Positions 36,954-49,072 of a DNA stretch of 64,000 nt are shown one piece after another. A model generated the notes under the pieces. That model was not told where the DNA came from and did no database searches. It worked only from the letters and a program-made list of their open reading frames with translations. The stretch comes from Labia minor. Taxonomy: Eukaryota > Arthropoda > Insecta > Dermaptera > Spongiphoridae. Position numbers and translations under genes: made by a program. Positions within the stretch are counted from its first letter, which is position 1; each line of letters starts with the position of its first letter. Location: contig OY720344.1 in NCBI GenBank assembly GCA_963082975.1, positions 96,167,228 to 96,231,227 of the forward strand, read 5' to 3'.

Positions 36954-39900
36954 ATGAACTTATTTTTATTAATTCCTCTTCTTTTCTATACTAATTCTAC
37001 AAAAATGATTATTATAAATAATTTAATCCAAGGAATTAACGAAAGAAATTTTGATGTTCTACAAATCGGAGACAATAATAATTATATTTATTTGCATAAA
37101 AATCCGATTATATTTTTTTCTATTTATCATCAAAATTTAAATTTATCAGGAGACATAATTATAATAACAGGATCGTGGAGAATGATAATGAATTTTCTTC
37201 AGAATAATCATGGATCCCGATTTGGAAGAAAAATTATTATTATGTTAATAAACACAAAATATATTCATTTAATTACGTGTTTCAATACCCTGTGGAATGT
37301 TTTCCGTTTAAGATATATACTTATTTTCTATGAAAATCACATTTATTCTTGGAATATTTTTTCTGGTGATAAAAATGAATTATAGAATTATAACCATTTT
37401 CGCATGTATGTATATATTTACATATTAAGTATCTTTTTCCAGAAAAGATTTCAAGTTGGATATTTTGGGAATTTAAAAACGCTTTGGATCATATAGAAAA
37501 AGTTATTAATAATAATAAAATTAATTTTCATGGTGCATCTTTGCGTGTTTCACTTTTTGATCCATCATACCGTAAATTACCATTTCCAATATCTAAAAAA
37601 GCATTGTTTGAAGTTGGTATAGATGGAAGGGTCTTAATTACTACTTCATTATTTTATAATGCTAGTATTCTAATAACTACCTCTTCAGAAGAAACTCAAT
37701 ATGGAGGAATAACCAAAGATGGTGTGCTTGTGGGAGCATTAGGTTTGCTATTTATTTATTAATATTTTTAAACTTTTGAAAATTTTTTAAGAGATGGATC
37801 TAAATTTTTGATGTAACAAAACTTTGATAATGAGATAATTGATTTACACATGTACGCTTAATAAAATATATATTTTTATATTTTTAAAATATATATTTAA
37901 TTTCAAATTAATTTAAAATTTTATATTAGAATTTTGATTAATTTGAATTTTTATATTTTTGAAATATTAATTTTCAATTTTTCAAATAATAATTTTTGAA
38001 ATTCTATTTAAATTTTCTATGATAATTACCTCGATGAATTATTAAATTTAAATTCTATACAAAGAATAGATAAAATAATTATCATTTTTTTTCTTATAAT
38101 TATAAATATTATTTGAATTAATCATTTTTACATAAGTGAACATTGTAACGACCAATTCTATTCTAAAATTATTTTTTTTATCTTAATTCATTTTATGAGT
38201 ACATGGAATATTTCTCTTAAGGTGGAGTAATAGATCTTAATTGATATAAGAAATAAGGAAATGGTTGCGAAAGTTCATCCTTCTTATAGACTAAGTTTAT
38301 TAAGTCCCTCTTTTTCTCTCTCTATTAGCGAATATACATGTACTTACATAAATTATATTAAATGTTTTTAAGAGAAAGCAATAATTTTTGAAAATGTAAT
38401 AAGTTTTTTTTATAATTAGATTTATTTATTTTATTTAATATGTAAATTTTAATATAATTTCTTTTAGGAGATATTGTTTCATTAAAAGCTGATTTCGCTG
38501 CTAATGCAAGATTTATTAAAATGTATGAATCATCAAGAATTGAATTTACAATTCCTCTAGGAATAGATATGCTTTGTGTGATGGTTCCTAAGGCAGATCG
38601 AATTCCTGATTGGGAAGCCATTCTTTTGTCAATTCCTATTTCTAGATGGACTGCTATTGGATGTCTTTATTTATTAATTTCTGGTTTTTTAATTTTAATT
38701 TCAACTTATCGCCGAAGACAATTTAATTCATCTAATATATTTAATATCTTATTTAATACTGCAAGACCATTTTTGGATACCTCATTTCCTTTTTTATCAA
38801 ATAACTCTGCAGAACGAATTTTAATTATTTCTCTTTATACAAGTTATGGATTATTTTTAAGTGAATTCCGGTCCCAACTTTTTGGACAACTTCAAAGGTA
38901 AAAATATAAGGTTAATTAAATCATATTAAAAATAAGACTCCGTAGAACACGAAATTTTCTTTTTGTTTATATAACCCTAAGTGGTCCACCCTTCTCTTCT
39001 ACCTCTTCCACTTAGGGACTTTACCAACCCCACTCGATGATGCCTAATTTTGAACAATCTGGTGCATCTTATAGTTGTACTCCAGACTAATTTACTATGT
39101 ATATATATTATAAAGTTAGCGAAAATTATTGTATTATTTTTTGAATATTTATGTTTATTTTATGAATTATACTTTAAATTTGTTTTAATCTCTCTTTTTA
39201 GATTCTAAATTTTATAACTTTTTTATTTTTTATTAAAGTGCTCTACAGGCTGTGAAGGCCTCAGGCGAGATGAGTTCGCACTCAAAGTTCCCATCTTCCT
39301 CTCTCCACTATTTTCCTCCATCGCACTCTGCCAATTGCCACCTCCCTCCAGTTCTTGGTCTTCAACTTCCGGAGATCTTCCTGCGCCTCCTCGCACCATC
39401 ATTTGCGGGGTCCCCCTTTCCGTCTTCTTCCAACTGGCCGTCTTGAGAGCACCATCCTCTTCTCCATTTCAGTCTTTGCGACCTCACTAGCGATGCTATC
39501 GGCGAGTCCGGGTATAAGGCCCTAAACTCAGCATTGGTTCTCTTCCTCCAATCCTCACTCGTCTCCAAACCCCCGTAAATTCCCCCTTCCCAACACCCCA
39601 GCGCATCTTCATCGGCCCTGTTCAGCACCCACGCTTCGCTCCCATACATTACTCTCGGTCTTATGATGGATTTGTAAACTCTCTCTTTTGTTCTTCTTGA
39701 CACCACCCCGGATCTTAGGAACTTTCCCAATCGCCCATATACTTGCCTGCCCAATGAGATTCTCGATCTTATTTCTACTCCCTCACCCCAACCTCCATCT
39801 ACTTCACCCCAGGTATGTGAATTCCTTCACCCTCTCAAACGCATAGATCTCTTCTTCGTGTTACACCCTGAAGTCCACCTCCGCTCCCTCATCAATATTC

Positions 39901-42900
39901 CCCATCATCATAAACTTTGTCTTCTTTTCGTTTATTATTAGACCAAACCTCGCTGGGATCTTCATTAGGTTTATTGTTATTTATTTAGCTATAATTACCA
40001 GGTCATCTGCGAAGGCTATGCATTGGTTGGCATTCTTAAAGATTGTTTCGCTTGTTAAAATCTTGCTTTCTCTTATTACTCTTTCCAATACTAAGTTAAA
40101 TAATGTGGTCGATAAAGGGTCTCTCTGTCTCAGCCCCTCTCACTTCGAATTCTTCAGAATTAGCGCCATTCCATTTTACTTCATTTATTGTTTTTCTTAG
40201 CGTCATCATCACCATTCTTCTCAACTTATTGGGTAGTCCTAGATCTTTCAACGCTCTAATCAATTGCTCCCTATTTATTCTGTCGTACGCCTGCTTGAAA
40301 TCTATGAAGATCGCGAACAACTTCATGTCATATTCATAGGCGCTTGCCTGAATCTCTTTTACTGAGAAGATTTGATCTATCGTTGACCTGTTGTTCCGAA
40401 ATCCTGCCTGGTACTCCCCTATATTCCTCTCAACAAAGTCGTTTACTCTTCTTCTTATAAGCTCAGCTAATATCTTATAGGGTAGTTCCAGAAGGGCAAT
40501 GCCTCTGTAATTTTCGCATGCATGCCTTCTTAAAAATGGGGCATAAAACTGCTCTGGTCCAGTCTTCGGGCATTTCTTCCTTTTCCTTGTCTCTGTTTCT
40601 TTCTTTCATTATTTCTCCCTTATCCTCTCTTAGAAGAGATTTTACTAGAAAGTGGTCTGAGTTGCATTCCGCCCCTCTCATCGTCCGTACCTTCGGAATT
40701 AAGTTCATATGTTTTCTTTCGATGAGGACGTGATCAATTTGGTTTATTGTTTTACTGTCGGGTGAATTCCAGGTTCCTTTATGAATTTCTTTCCTTCTTA
40801 GTTGTGTGCTTCTTACCACCAGCTGACTTTCCATTGCAAAACCCACTAGCTAGTGTTTATTGTCATTTGTTTTTTCGTGTTTACTATTTTCCACTAAAAC
40901 CTGTCGAAAAATTTCTTCCTTGCCTACTTTGACATTCAAATCGCCTATTATTTTTATATCATGGCCGGGAAGTTTCCCAAATTCTTTCCCCAATTGTTCA
41001 TAAAAGTTAATTTTGTCCTCCCCATTCGCATCTTCCGTTGGGGCGTTTACGTTTATTAAACTTCTATTTCGTTGGACGCCCTTGATCCTTATAACACACT
41101 TTCTGTCTGAGATCGGTTTAAATCTCATGACTTTATCTCTACATCTCCCCCTAACTAGAAAGCCTGTGCCCAGCCTCCTGTCACTTCCTTCGCTCTTGAA
41201 GAACAACACATCTTCTATATTTGCAATTTCTGAACCTTTTTGTTTGATCTCTTGAATCGCCAAGATGTCTATCTCATATCTTTTCACCTCTCTTATTAGC
41301 TCTTTGAGGCTTCTCTCTGTGAATGTGCACATTCCACGTTCCAATTGCATAAATTTTCTTCCTCCCTCCCCTCTCCGCTCTCTAGCCTTCTTCTTAACTG
41401 ACATGGGGGAGTTTATCCTATTCGGTCCCTTCCCCCGCCCGTTGCCTGTTTTTTTAGGCCATGAGGCATTTTCTTCTCAAATCTTCCCTCGGTACCATTC
41501 CACCCCTAGTCCTCTGCATCAATTGTTAGCCCACTCTCACAGTCTTCCCCCCTCTCTAGCTTCCTTTGCCTTTCTTTTTATATTAATTTGAGCCCATCTC
41601 TCTCTTCTGCTCAGATCATTTATATAAATCCTTTCTCCCACCCTCTTTCTTAGGTTATGTTTATTTTTCATAACCTTCTCCTTATCCTCTTGATTGTGTA
41701 ATTCGGCCAAGCATATTTTCTCGCCCAATTCTTATAGTCTTAACTGCTATCTCCTTTTTTAAAAACCCTTTTAAAAACCCTTCCACCTCTTTTTGGTGTA
41801 ATGGTTCTTCTTTCGCCCTCATCCCCCTCCCTTGAATTATAATGTTATTCGCTCTTTTCTCTCTTTCGAGCCTATCCACATCTCTGCTCACTTCTTCCAA
41901 TTTTTTCAGATTAGACATAAAATTTTAGAACTTAGTATAGAATAAAATAATTAATATTAGGTTTATTTTCAATATAAATATAATATCATAATATATATAA
42001 TTTAAAACCTGTACCTTATTGAAATAAATGTATTATTTAAAAAAGTAATTTTGAACTTTACAAAATCCCCATTATTTATAATAGTAAAAAGCGGGAGTGT
42101 CCTCCCCTAGACGTTCCCGCATATAAATAGGTAATTAGGTTATTATTATTATGTTTTAACAACAATAAAAATAAACAAACCAATTAATTTAAATTATAAA
42201 GTAAAATGGTTTAACACGATTATATATATATATAATCTACACCTAAAGCTATAGGTAAAATGTCACTTCCGGTAGTCAGATCATGATAAAATTTGGTATC
42301 TGAATTTTTTTCATATTTTTAAATCTATATACAAAATATGAAGCAAATATCTCAAAGCAAACTGGTACTTTACTTGAAAGGTAAACGCAACCAGTGTAGG
42401 TAAAGTACCACTTCCGGTTAACCGATTTTGACGAAATTTTGATAGAAATCTACAAACTGTGAATAATATCGGTGTACCAAATTTCGAAGTCCTAGCTTGA
42501 TTAGTTTTTGAGTAAATTTGCTCACAGACATTACATACATACATACATACATACACACGCACAGACATAATTCGAAAAATGGTATTTTCCGACTCAGGGA
42601 GGTCTAAAACGTCAAGATCTATCGAAATCTCGAAGTCGAAATTTTTGACGATTCCAATACTTCCCTTATACCAAGTATGCGGGAAAGTAAAAAGTAAATG
42701 TCTTTTAAATTAAAAAAAAAGAGCTGTATCAAGGCACAGAACCGACCGACGATTTTAAACAAATTAATTTCCAAACAAGATTATATATAGATATAAACTA
42801 TAAAGTATATAAAAGAAAATTTTAAACTTGAATTACAATAACTAAATTATATTATCTTGGTTATTATTTTTAGTTTAATTACTCAATTATTAATTACTAC

Positions 42901-44159
42901 TATATTTTAAGTTAAATATTTTCCGACAATGAATATAAAATTAATACTTTGTAAACTACCACTTCTGGTTTCCGGATATACAACAAAAGTTGATGAATTC
43001 ATGCTACTGATACATTAAGTATATATACCAAATTGTATCAAAATCCGTTGAGCCGATCGAGCTGTAGACGGACACACAATGGAGAGACGGTCAGACATCA
43101 TGCTAAAAATACTTTCTTCTGTTAACAAAATTATATGATGATATGTAAAAATCTCCACGTATGAAATTTGGTGTGAAAACAATCCTTCCCTTCCTATCGT
43201 CGGTCGGTAAAAAAAATAATTATTTTTAAATGTCTAGTTTCTTATTATATGTGAATAATCACTCCATTTCTCATTTTAAGAACAATCATATTCTACTTCT
43301 TTTTATTTTAGGGGATAAATTATCAAATCAAAATAAAATCAATCTTAATTTAGTTCTATTATAATTGTTAATAAAGTTTTGATATAAAATAAATAATAAT
43401 GTATAAAGAGATATAAACAAAAATACCCCCACCCCAATTAATATTTACTATAAAATGTTTATTCTAGAGTAATTTATGGAATATTTGAAGTAATTTCAAA
43501 GGAAAATGTTTAATTTATATTGTCTTATATAAAATTTACTATTTTTCGAAATAATAATTTTTTTTAAAGAATTCTAATTAATAAAAAAACAACTCATTTT
43601 TCATTTCAGGCGTCCAACATACCCTCAGATCAATTCTCTTAAAGAATTTTTATCATCAAAATTACAAATCCAAGTAAGCTATAGTAATCTCGCTGATACA
43701 TTTCGGAGCGAAAATAATGATTCATTAATGGATAATCTTTTAAAAAGAGTAATTATTAATAGAGAGCCAATTTATGGAAAAATTGCCCAATTAAAAAGGC
43801 GAAGTGAATTTGATAGAAGCAATATAAATAAGTTTCATTTAATTTCGGAATGTCCAAGAACCTACTTTTTGGCTTATGCACTTCCTCAAGGATCATTTCT
43901 TCAACCTTCATTGAACATATTATTATTTCGTTTATTATCATACGGAATAATTAAACATTGGTACGAGGATGAAGAATTTATTAAAAGAAATATTAGTAAT
44001 TTAATTAAAGCCCATCAAAACGTTCATGGATTTTCTATTGATGATCTTGCAATTGCCTTTTGGGTTTATTCTTTAGGAATGATAATATCATTATTAGTGT
44101 TTTTAATTGAGCATCTATGGAAATGTTTGTATTTCCATTTAATTTTCCCGCAAGTTTAA
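36954..44159 (+). CDS. Divergent ionotropic receptor (iGluR-related chemoreceptor)
   Basis: Ligand-gated-channel-like receptor of the variant ionotropic receptor (IR) family, which serves chemosensation in protostomes. Four exons join to about 563 residues: 36954-37365, 37443-37742, 38468-38897, 43610-44159. It has a short signal-like start and a reduced N-terminal region. The ligand-binding half S1 ends with QYGGITKDGVLVGALGDIV and IPLGIDMLCVMVPKA. M1 follows (WTAIGCLYLLISGFLILIST), then a short pore loop region and M3 (ERILIISLYTSYGLFLSEFR), where the usual SYTANLAAF is not kept. S2 and a final M4 (IAFWVYSLGMIISLLVFLI) complete the protein. The glutamate-binding residues are not conserved, as in most IRs. 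Intron 3 is 4.7 kb and holds a decayed antisense LINE. Confidence 0.87.
37743..38467. other. Ionotropic receptor intron 2
   Basis: AT-rich intron sequence of 725 bp without a recognised element. Confidence 0.6.
39240..41925 (-). mobile_element. Decayed non-LTR retrotransposon (endonuclease + RT), antisense in intron 3 of the ionotropic receptor
   Basis: The interval is much less AT-rich than its surroundings and carries minus-strand frames broken by several shifts and stops. In order there is a coiled-coil ORF1-like piece (REKRANNIIIQGRG), an AP-endonuclease domain (DILAIQEIKQKG, INVNAPTED, IIGDLNVKVG, INQIDHVLIE, SDHFLV), a reverse transcriptase (IFIDFKQAYDRINREQLIRA and FADD near 40005), and a C-terminal domain (IIRPRVMYGSEAW). 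It looks like an RTE/CR1-type LINE; the clade is uncertain. No target duplication was found. The copy cannot be functional. Confidence 0.85.
42087..42690. repeat. Interspersed repeat family R2 with (CATA)n microsatellite
   Basis: Bounded by GCGGGAGTGTCCTCCCC-like sequence at the left (near 42091) and by TTCCCTTATACCAAGTATGCGGGAAAG at the right in pieces. Two internal blocks both contain CACTTCCGG near a GATTTTGA/TGATAAAATTT motif, suggesting an internal duplication. A CATA microsatellite lies at 42536-42553. A fragment occurs inverted at 17838-17990. Confidence 0.55.
42735..43215 (+). repeat. Divergent R1 repeat, copy f
   Basis: Starts at AACCGACCGACGATTTTAAA and ends at CCTATCGTCGGTCGGTAAAA, so both short inverted ends are kept. 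Inside, the TTGTTAACAAA/AGACATCATGCTAAAAATAC block and the CACCAAATT-type motif order match R1, but the body is diverged. Confidence 0.65.
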
Positions 44160-44461
44160 ATCAAATAAAATTTTATCTTTAATAAATATTTATTTTTCCA
44201 TTAAAAATGTTAATGTATAATAGATTAATAATATCGATTTGAATTATATTATTTAAATTCATTAACTATGATTTGACGTGATTTATTATTAAAAATTTAG
44301 TAGAAAACGTTGGTTGTAAAATGAATATGAAATATTTTTTAAATCTAGGTATTAGAAATCGTTGAAGAATCTAACTAATTTTCTTTTAAAACGGTTGTTT
44401 TGGATATCTTTATAATTATTATTTATTAAGAAACATTGTATTTCCTAGTTAAATTTTCAAA
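44160..44461. other. Short intergenic spacer, ionotropic receptor to TMEM19
   Basis: 302 bp, same-strand neighbours, AT-rich, nothing recognised. Confidence 0.6.
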
Positions 44462-46503
44462 ATGTCTAAATTAAAAGAAATTGGGATAAAAACCCATTTT
44501 TTTCCAATAGTAATTATGTCAATAGCTTTCCCACTTTCTATGTTTATGTGGGCTGGAAATATTGCATGGAGTAAATTTGCCCTAATTGATGATGGTAAGT
44601 TCAATATTTTTCTATTATATATTATTAAGACAAAGTTTCATTTCACTTTCTAATTTACAAATCTATTGTATTTCAGATAATCATATAATTCCTCCATTAA
44701 GATGGTTTATTGCAATTTCTGCAACTTTGATTGTTACTGGTTGGGGCTATCATAGAAAACATTTGTCTCCAAGTGGTGCCTTTTTAGCACTTATGCTCGG
44801 TTTCATCATTACATTAGCACATTATGGATTTTTTATAATTCTTTTACTTTTTTTTATTTCATCTTCAAAAGTTACTAAATTCAAAGGAGATATTAAAAAG
44901 AAATTTGAAGAAGAATTTAAAGAAGGTAAATATATATAATTTAATTTTCTATTTATTTAAATTGTATCAATTATCTCCTAATAATTTATAGATTAATTCA
45001 TTCAAATATAATTGTTCACATTTATTTAATTATTTTTTAAATACAAATTTTCTTTATTTCTTTTTCTTAAGATCTTATTTTCATTTTTAATTATTAATAT
45101 TTTGTCATGCCCTTGAAAGAGAATTGACATATTGTCATAAATAGTTTTTATTTAATCTTAGGTCAAGTTTAAATCCCATCTGTTTAAAATCTTATTCTAA
45201 ATCATTCACTCATATAAATAATTAAACAAATAAATGAAGCAGTTCTTCTTAAAGATTTCTATTACCTTATGTTGCATTAAAATTTATAATATAATAAATA
45301 AAATTATTTAGTTAGTTGTTTTTATTAATTTTCTGTAGTAAATGTAGTTATAATTTTGTTTTCTGAATTGAGTTTGATCCCATCGCCCATTCATTCAAAA
45401 GTTTTTTTATCTTGCAAACCATTACTAAATGTTTATTTTACTTCATTTGTATAGTCTTAATTTTGTTAGGAACCGGAAGGAAGATTTTAAAATAAAATTT
45501 AAATTTATATATATCGATTATATTAAACTCTTTCTAAACTATTCGATTTAGTTATATAAAAGTAGAATAATCAAATTTTTGTTATTAAAGATAAAATGGA
45601 AAAGAGTGAAATAAAAACATGACTAATCATTTACAATCAATTCGAATCTAGATTATACTAGATCGAATAGAACCTGATGTTTAAAATTAATAATGAACAA
45701 TTAAAACATTATATACTTAATAAAAAAAAGTAAATTATCAATAAAATAAAATATATGATTTTTTTGATTCTAAATTCTAAATTTAAATATTTTTAAATAT
45801 AATTTAATATTTTTCCAAGTTAATTTTTTATTATTACACAAATTAATATACTTATTTTTTTATTATATCTTTTCTAGGAGGTCAACGAAATTGGATCCAA
45901 GTACTTTGCAATGGAGGAATGGCACTTCAGTTATCTATTCTTTATCTTTTAGATTCAGGATGTGGAGAAAGGCCATTAGATTTTTCCAATGAATATAGAT
46001 CTACATGGCTTTCAATTGGAATTTTAGGAACTTTGTCTTGTAGTACTGGAGATACATGGTCTTCAGAAATTGGATCAGTTTTAGGGGGAGATCCTTTCTT
46101 AATTACTTCTGGTAAACGAGTACCTAGAGGTACCAATGGTGGTATAAGTTTTGCAGGAATTTTGTTTTCATTTTTGGGTGGTATTTTAATAGGAGTAGGA
46201 TTTTATATTTCGCTGTTATTAACTGTTGATCCTGTTGAACTTGCTAAAAGTCCACCACAATGGCATGTTATTTTAGTTGGTGGAATTGGTGGATTTTTAG
46301 GATCTTTAATTGATTCGATTTTAGGAGCGTTATTTCAATTTTCAGGAATAGATATGAAGACTGGTCAACAAGTTAGCCGTCCTGGACCTGGTATAAAACA
46401 TATTTCAGGATTAGAAATATTAGATAATCATAGTATTAATCTTATATCGACCATAATTATAGGTGTATTTCTGCCTAAAATTGTTAATATTTTTTGCTTT
46501 TAA
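44462..46503 (+). CDS. TMEM19: Transmembrane protein TMEM19 (DUF92 family)
   Basis: Multi-pass membrane protein of the DUF92/TMEM19 family; its chloroplast relatives in plants include phytol-phosphate kinase VTE6, but the animal role is not settled. Three exons join to about 335 residues, the same as the vertebrate protein: 44462-44594, 44677-44925, 45878-46503. Landmarks are SPSGAFLALMLGFI, SSSKVTKFKGDIKKKFEEEF, SCSTGDTWSSEIGSVLGG, PRGTNGGISFAG, GGIGGFLGSLIDSILGA, and the C-terminal LDNHSINLIST. Six or so hydrophobic helices are visible. The acidic/polar motif GDTWSSE near the centre is the most conserved part and a likely active or binding region. Confidence 0.93.
44926..45877. other. TMEM19 intron 2
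   Basis: AT-rich 952-bp intron with no recognised element. Confidence 0.6.
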
Positions 46504-46933
46504 AACTTTATAATTAAATATTGTATATAAATAATTATTCGTTATGTTTTTTTTATATTTAAAATATAATTACATAAATTGAAAATAAATAAAACTTTAA
46601 TATAATATTTTTTTCTTTTAAAATTGCCGCTTAAACTTATATTATCCTGTAAATTATAAGTTGATAATTTAATTTGTACCATTTGTGTATTTATTATAAA
46701 ATTAAATTAATCCTTATATTAATTTTAATTTTATAATGTTTTTCTATGAAAATATTCTTATCGTTGTTTCTGAGTAAAAACCCATTCCAGTTGACATCAT
46801 ATGTCAGAGCGCCCTAACTTGGTGTTGTTACGCACTGATTCGATTGCTGTCAACTCACCAAACGGTTTATTTAAATACATAACAATAAGTGGATATATAT
46901 TTAATATACATTTGAAAATATATCTAATAGAAC
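46504..46933. other. Intergenic spacer, TMEM19 to NECAP
   Basis: AT-rich apart from a less AT-rich patch at 46770-46870 just upstream of NECAP, which is the likely promoter and 5' UTR. Confidence 0.5.
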
Positions 46934-48464
46934 ATGGAATCTTATGAAAGTGTTTTATTGGTAAAATCTGAGGTTTTTGTATTTAAGATACCTCCAAGAA
47001 CATCAAACCGTGGTTACAGGTAAAAATTATATTATCATATTTAAATTTTTATGTTAATGAATTTAACTTTTATTACCTTATTAAAAATTAATATTAAAAA
47101 AATATTTAAAAATTTTAAAATTACATAGAATTTATATTAGGACTTATTATCTTAACGGAAACATCCACCCACTTATCAAATTGTTTTTTTTTAGAGCGGC
47201 TGATTGGAACTTAAATGAGCCTCAATGGACCGGACGTATGAGACTTGTAGCTAAAGAGAAAGAATGTATTTTAAAACTTGAAGATAAAACAACTGGAGAA
47301 CTTTTTGCTAAATGCCCTATTGAAACCTATCCGGGCATCGCAGTGGAAGCTGTCACTGATTCCTCACGATATTTTGTGCTACGAATTCAAGATGATAATG
47401 GACGATCTGCTTTTATTGGATTTGGTTTTTCAGATCGATCAGATTCATTTGATTTAAATGTTGCATTGCAAGATCATTTTAAATGGCTCAAGAAATCAGA
47501 GGAAATAGAAAAAGAAAAAGAAGAACCAAAAAAAGAATTGGATCTTAGGTTCAAAGAGGGAGAAACAATTAAAATCAACATGAAAATAACTGTACGAATA
47601 CTTAATATATTATTTAGTTATCCTATTAATATTTTAAAAAGAAAAATTCAGTTAATTAATATGTATATTTTTAAAATTAATTGAGTTTTTTCATTTTTAA
47701 TTCAGGTATGGTATTGTAAATAAAGGATTAATTTCTTTTTAAATTACCCCAAATATTTTTTTCATTTATATATCATTAGATATCTGAATGTAAAAAAAAT
47801 TATCAAAGGTTAATTAAAAATAATATTTGTTTATATAAATTTAATACAAATCTCATAATCATTTTTAATATTTCATCATTTTCTATTATTGATGCGATAA
47901 ATACTCAAAATTTAATATTTTTTTACTTTATTTTTTCTTTGTAAATTTTATATATAAGAATAGATTTGCAATTTCATTTTATAGAAATATTCATTATAAA
48001 TTAAACACTAAATGACCTATATTATTTTTCACATTAAATATTTATATATGCAATATTTTAATTTTCAAAGATTTAAAACATTTGAAATAAAAAAACAAAA
48101 AGATGAAAAATGGAAATAAATTTTTATTTATTTATTTTTTTTTTAAATTTTTTTTCAGAAAAAAGATGGCAGCGAAGTGACTAATAAACCTAAAGCTAGA
48201 CCCACAGGACCTGGATTTTTACCTCCTCCCCCTGGTGGGGTAAAGATTGCTCCTCCTCCGGCTGGTGCAAAAACACCTACTCCAACATCTTCTCCAGCTC
48301 ACCAACCTTCAAATGCTGCTTCTGGAGAAATTCCGGGACAATCAACACAAGCAGCTGCAAGTGGATCCCAATCTTGGGGAGAATTTGCCAGTGCAGGAGG
48401 ACCTTCACCTCCATCAAACCAATCATCTCCCCAGCAAAATAATGCAAGCTGGGTTCAATTTTAA
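46934..48464 (+). CDS. NECAP: NECAP endocytosis-associated protein (adaptin-ear-binding coat protein)
   Basis: Clathrin-coat accessory protein that binds AP-2 and tunes adaptor cycling during endocytosis. Three exons join to about 262 residues: 46934-47019, 47195-47591, 48159-48464. The PH-like NECAP domain covers residues 1 to about 160 ([72 protein letters not shown]). After a charged linker and KEGETIKIN comes a Pro/Gly/Ser-rich tail with FLPPPPGG. The last residues WVQF form the WxxF adaptin-ear-binding motif, and an upstream WGEF is a second. Gene length and domain order match vertebrate NECAP1/2. Confidence 0.95.
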
Positions 48465-49072
48465 ATTTCCTTCCCCCTCCTTGACAAATAACTTTAAATT
48501 CTCCACTATGATTAGAATAGATCCTAACTTCATATTTATGTGCTACATATCTAGCTATTGTTATATTTGGGATATAGTCACTTTATATATTATAAATTAT
48601 ATATATATATATATTAAAATATATACAATTATATTGTTAAATTATGTTTGAGAGAAATTTATGTGTATATTTTGGTCTCGTTGTCTTTTGTGTTTTTTTT
48701 GGACTAAAACTAAACCCTAGCAAAGTGCTAGATCTTATTTTGTACTAAGAATTCTTATCAATCACATTCCATAGCTTCTTTATAGAAATAAAATAAAAAT
48801 AAAAAAAAAATGTTTTTCTTTTTATAAATTAAAATAGAAATATATAATAAAGGTAAATTAAAAACATATATAAAATTCAGAAATTAAACTGTATATGCTT
48901 TATTAAGTTATTCGCACACAGTTACAGCGTAATATGTACAAAATGACGTTAAATATCTCGCTCTATAAAACCTAATATAGGGGATGAAAAAGAGATAGAG
49001 AAAGAAGAGAAAAATAGAGAAAGAGAGTGAAAGGCTGATGAATCTTGTTCAAGTATGCTGATCTTTGAATGA
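48465..49072. other. Convergent spacer between NECAP and the TPR membrane protein gene
   Basis: Holds the 3' UTRs of both genes. No other feature is seen apart from a short TA run near 48600-48615. Confidence 0.6.

Noticed and set aside
39252-41591. Plus-strand open frames of 60-110 residues
   Set aside because: They are antisense to the decayed LINE in the ionotropic receptor intron.
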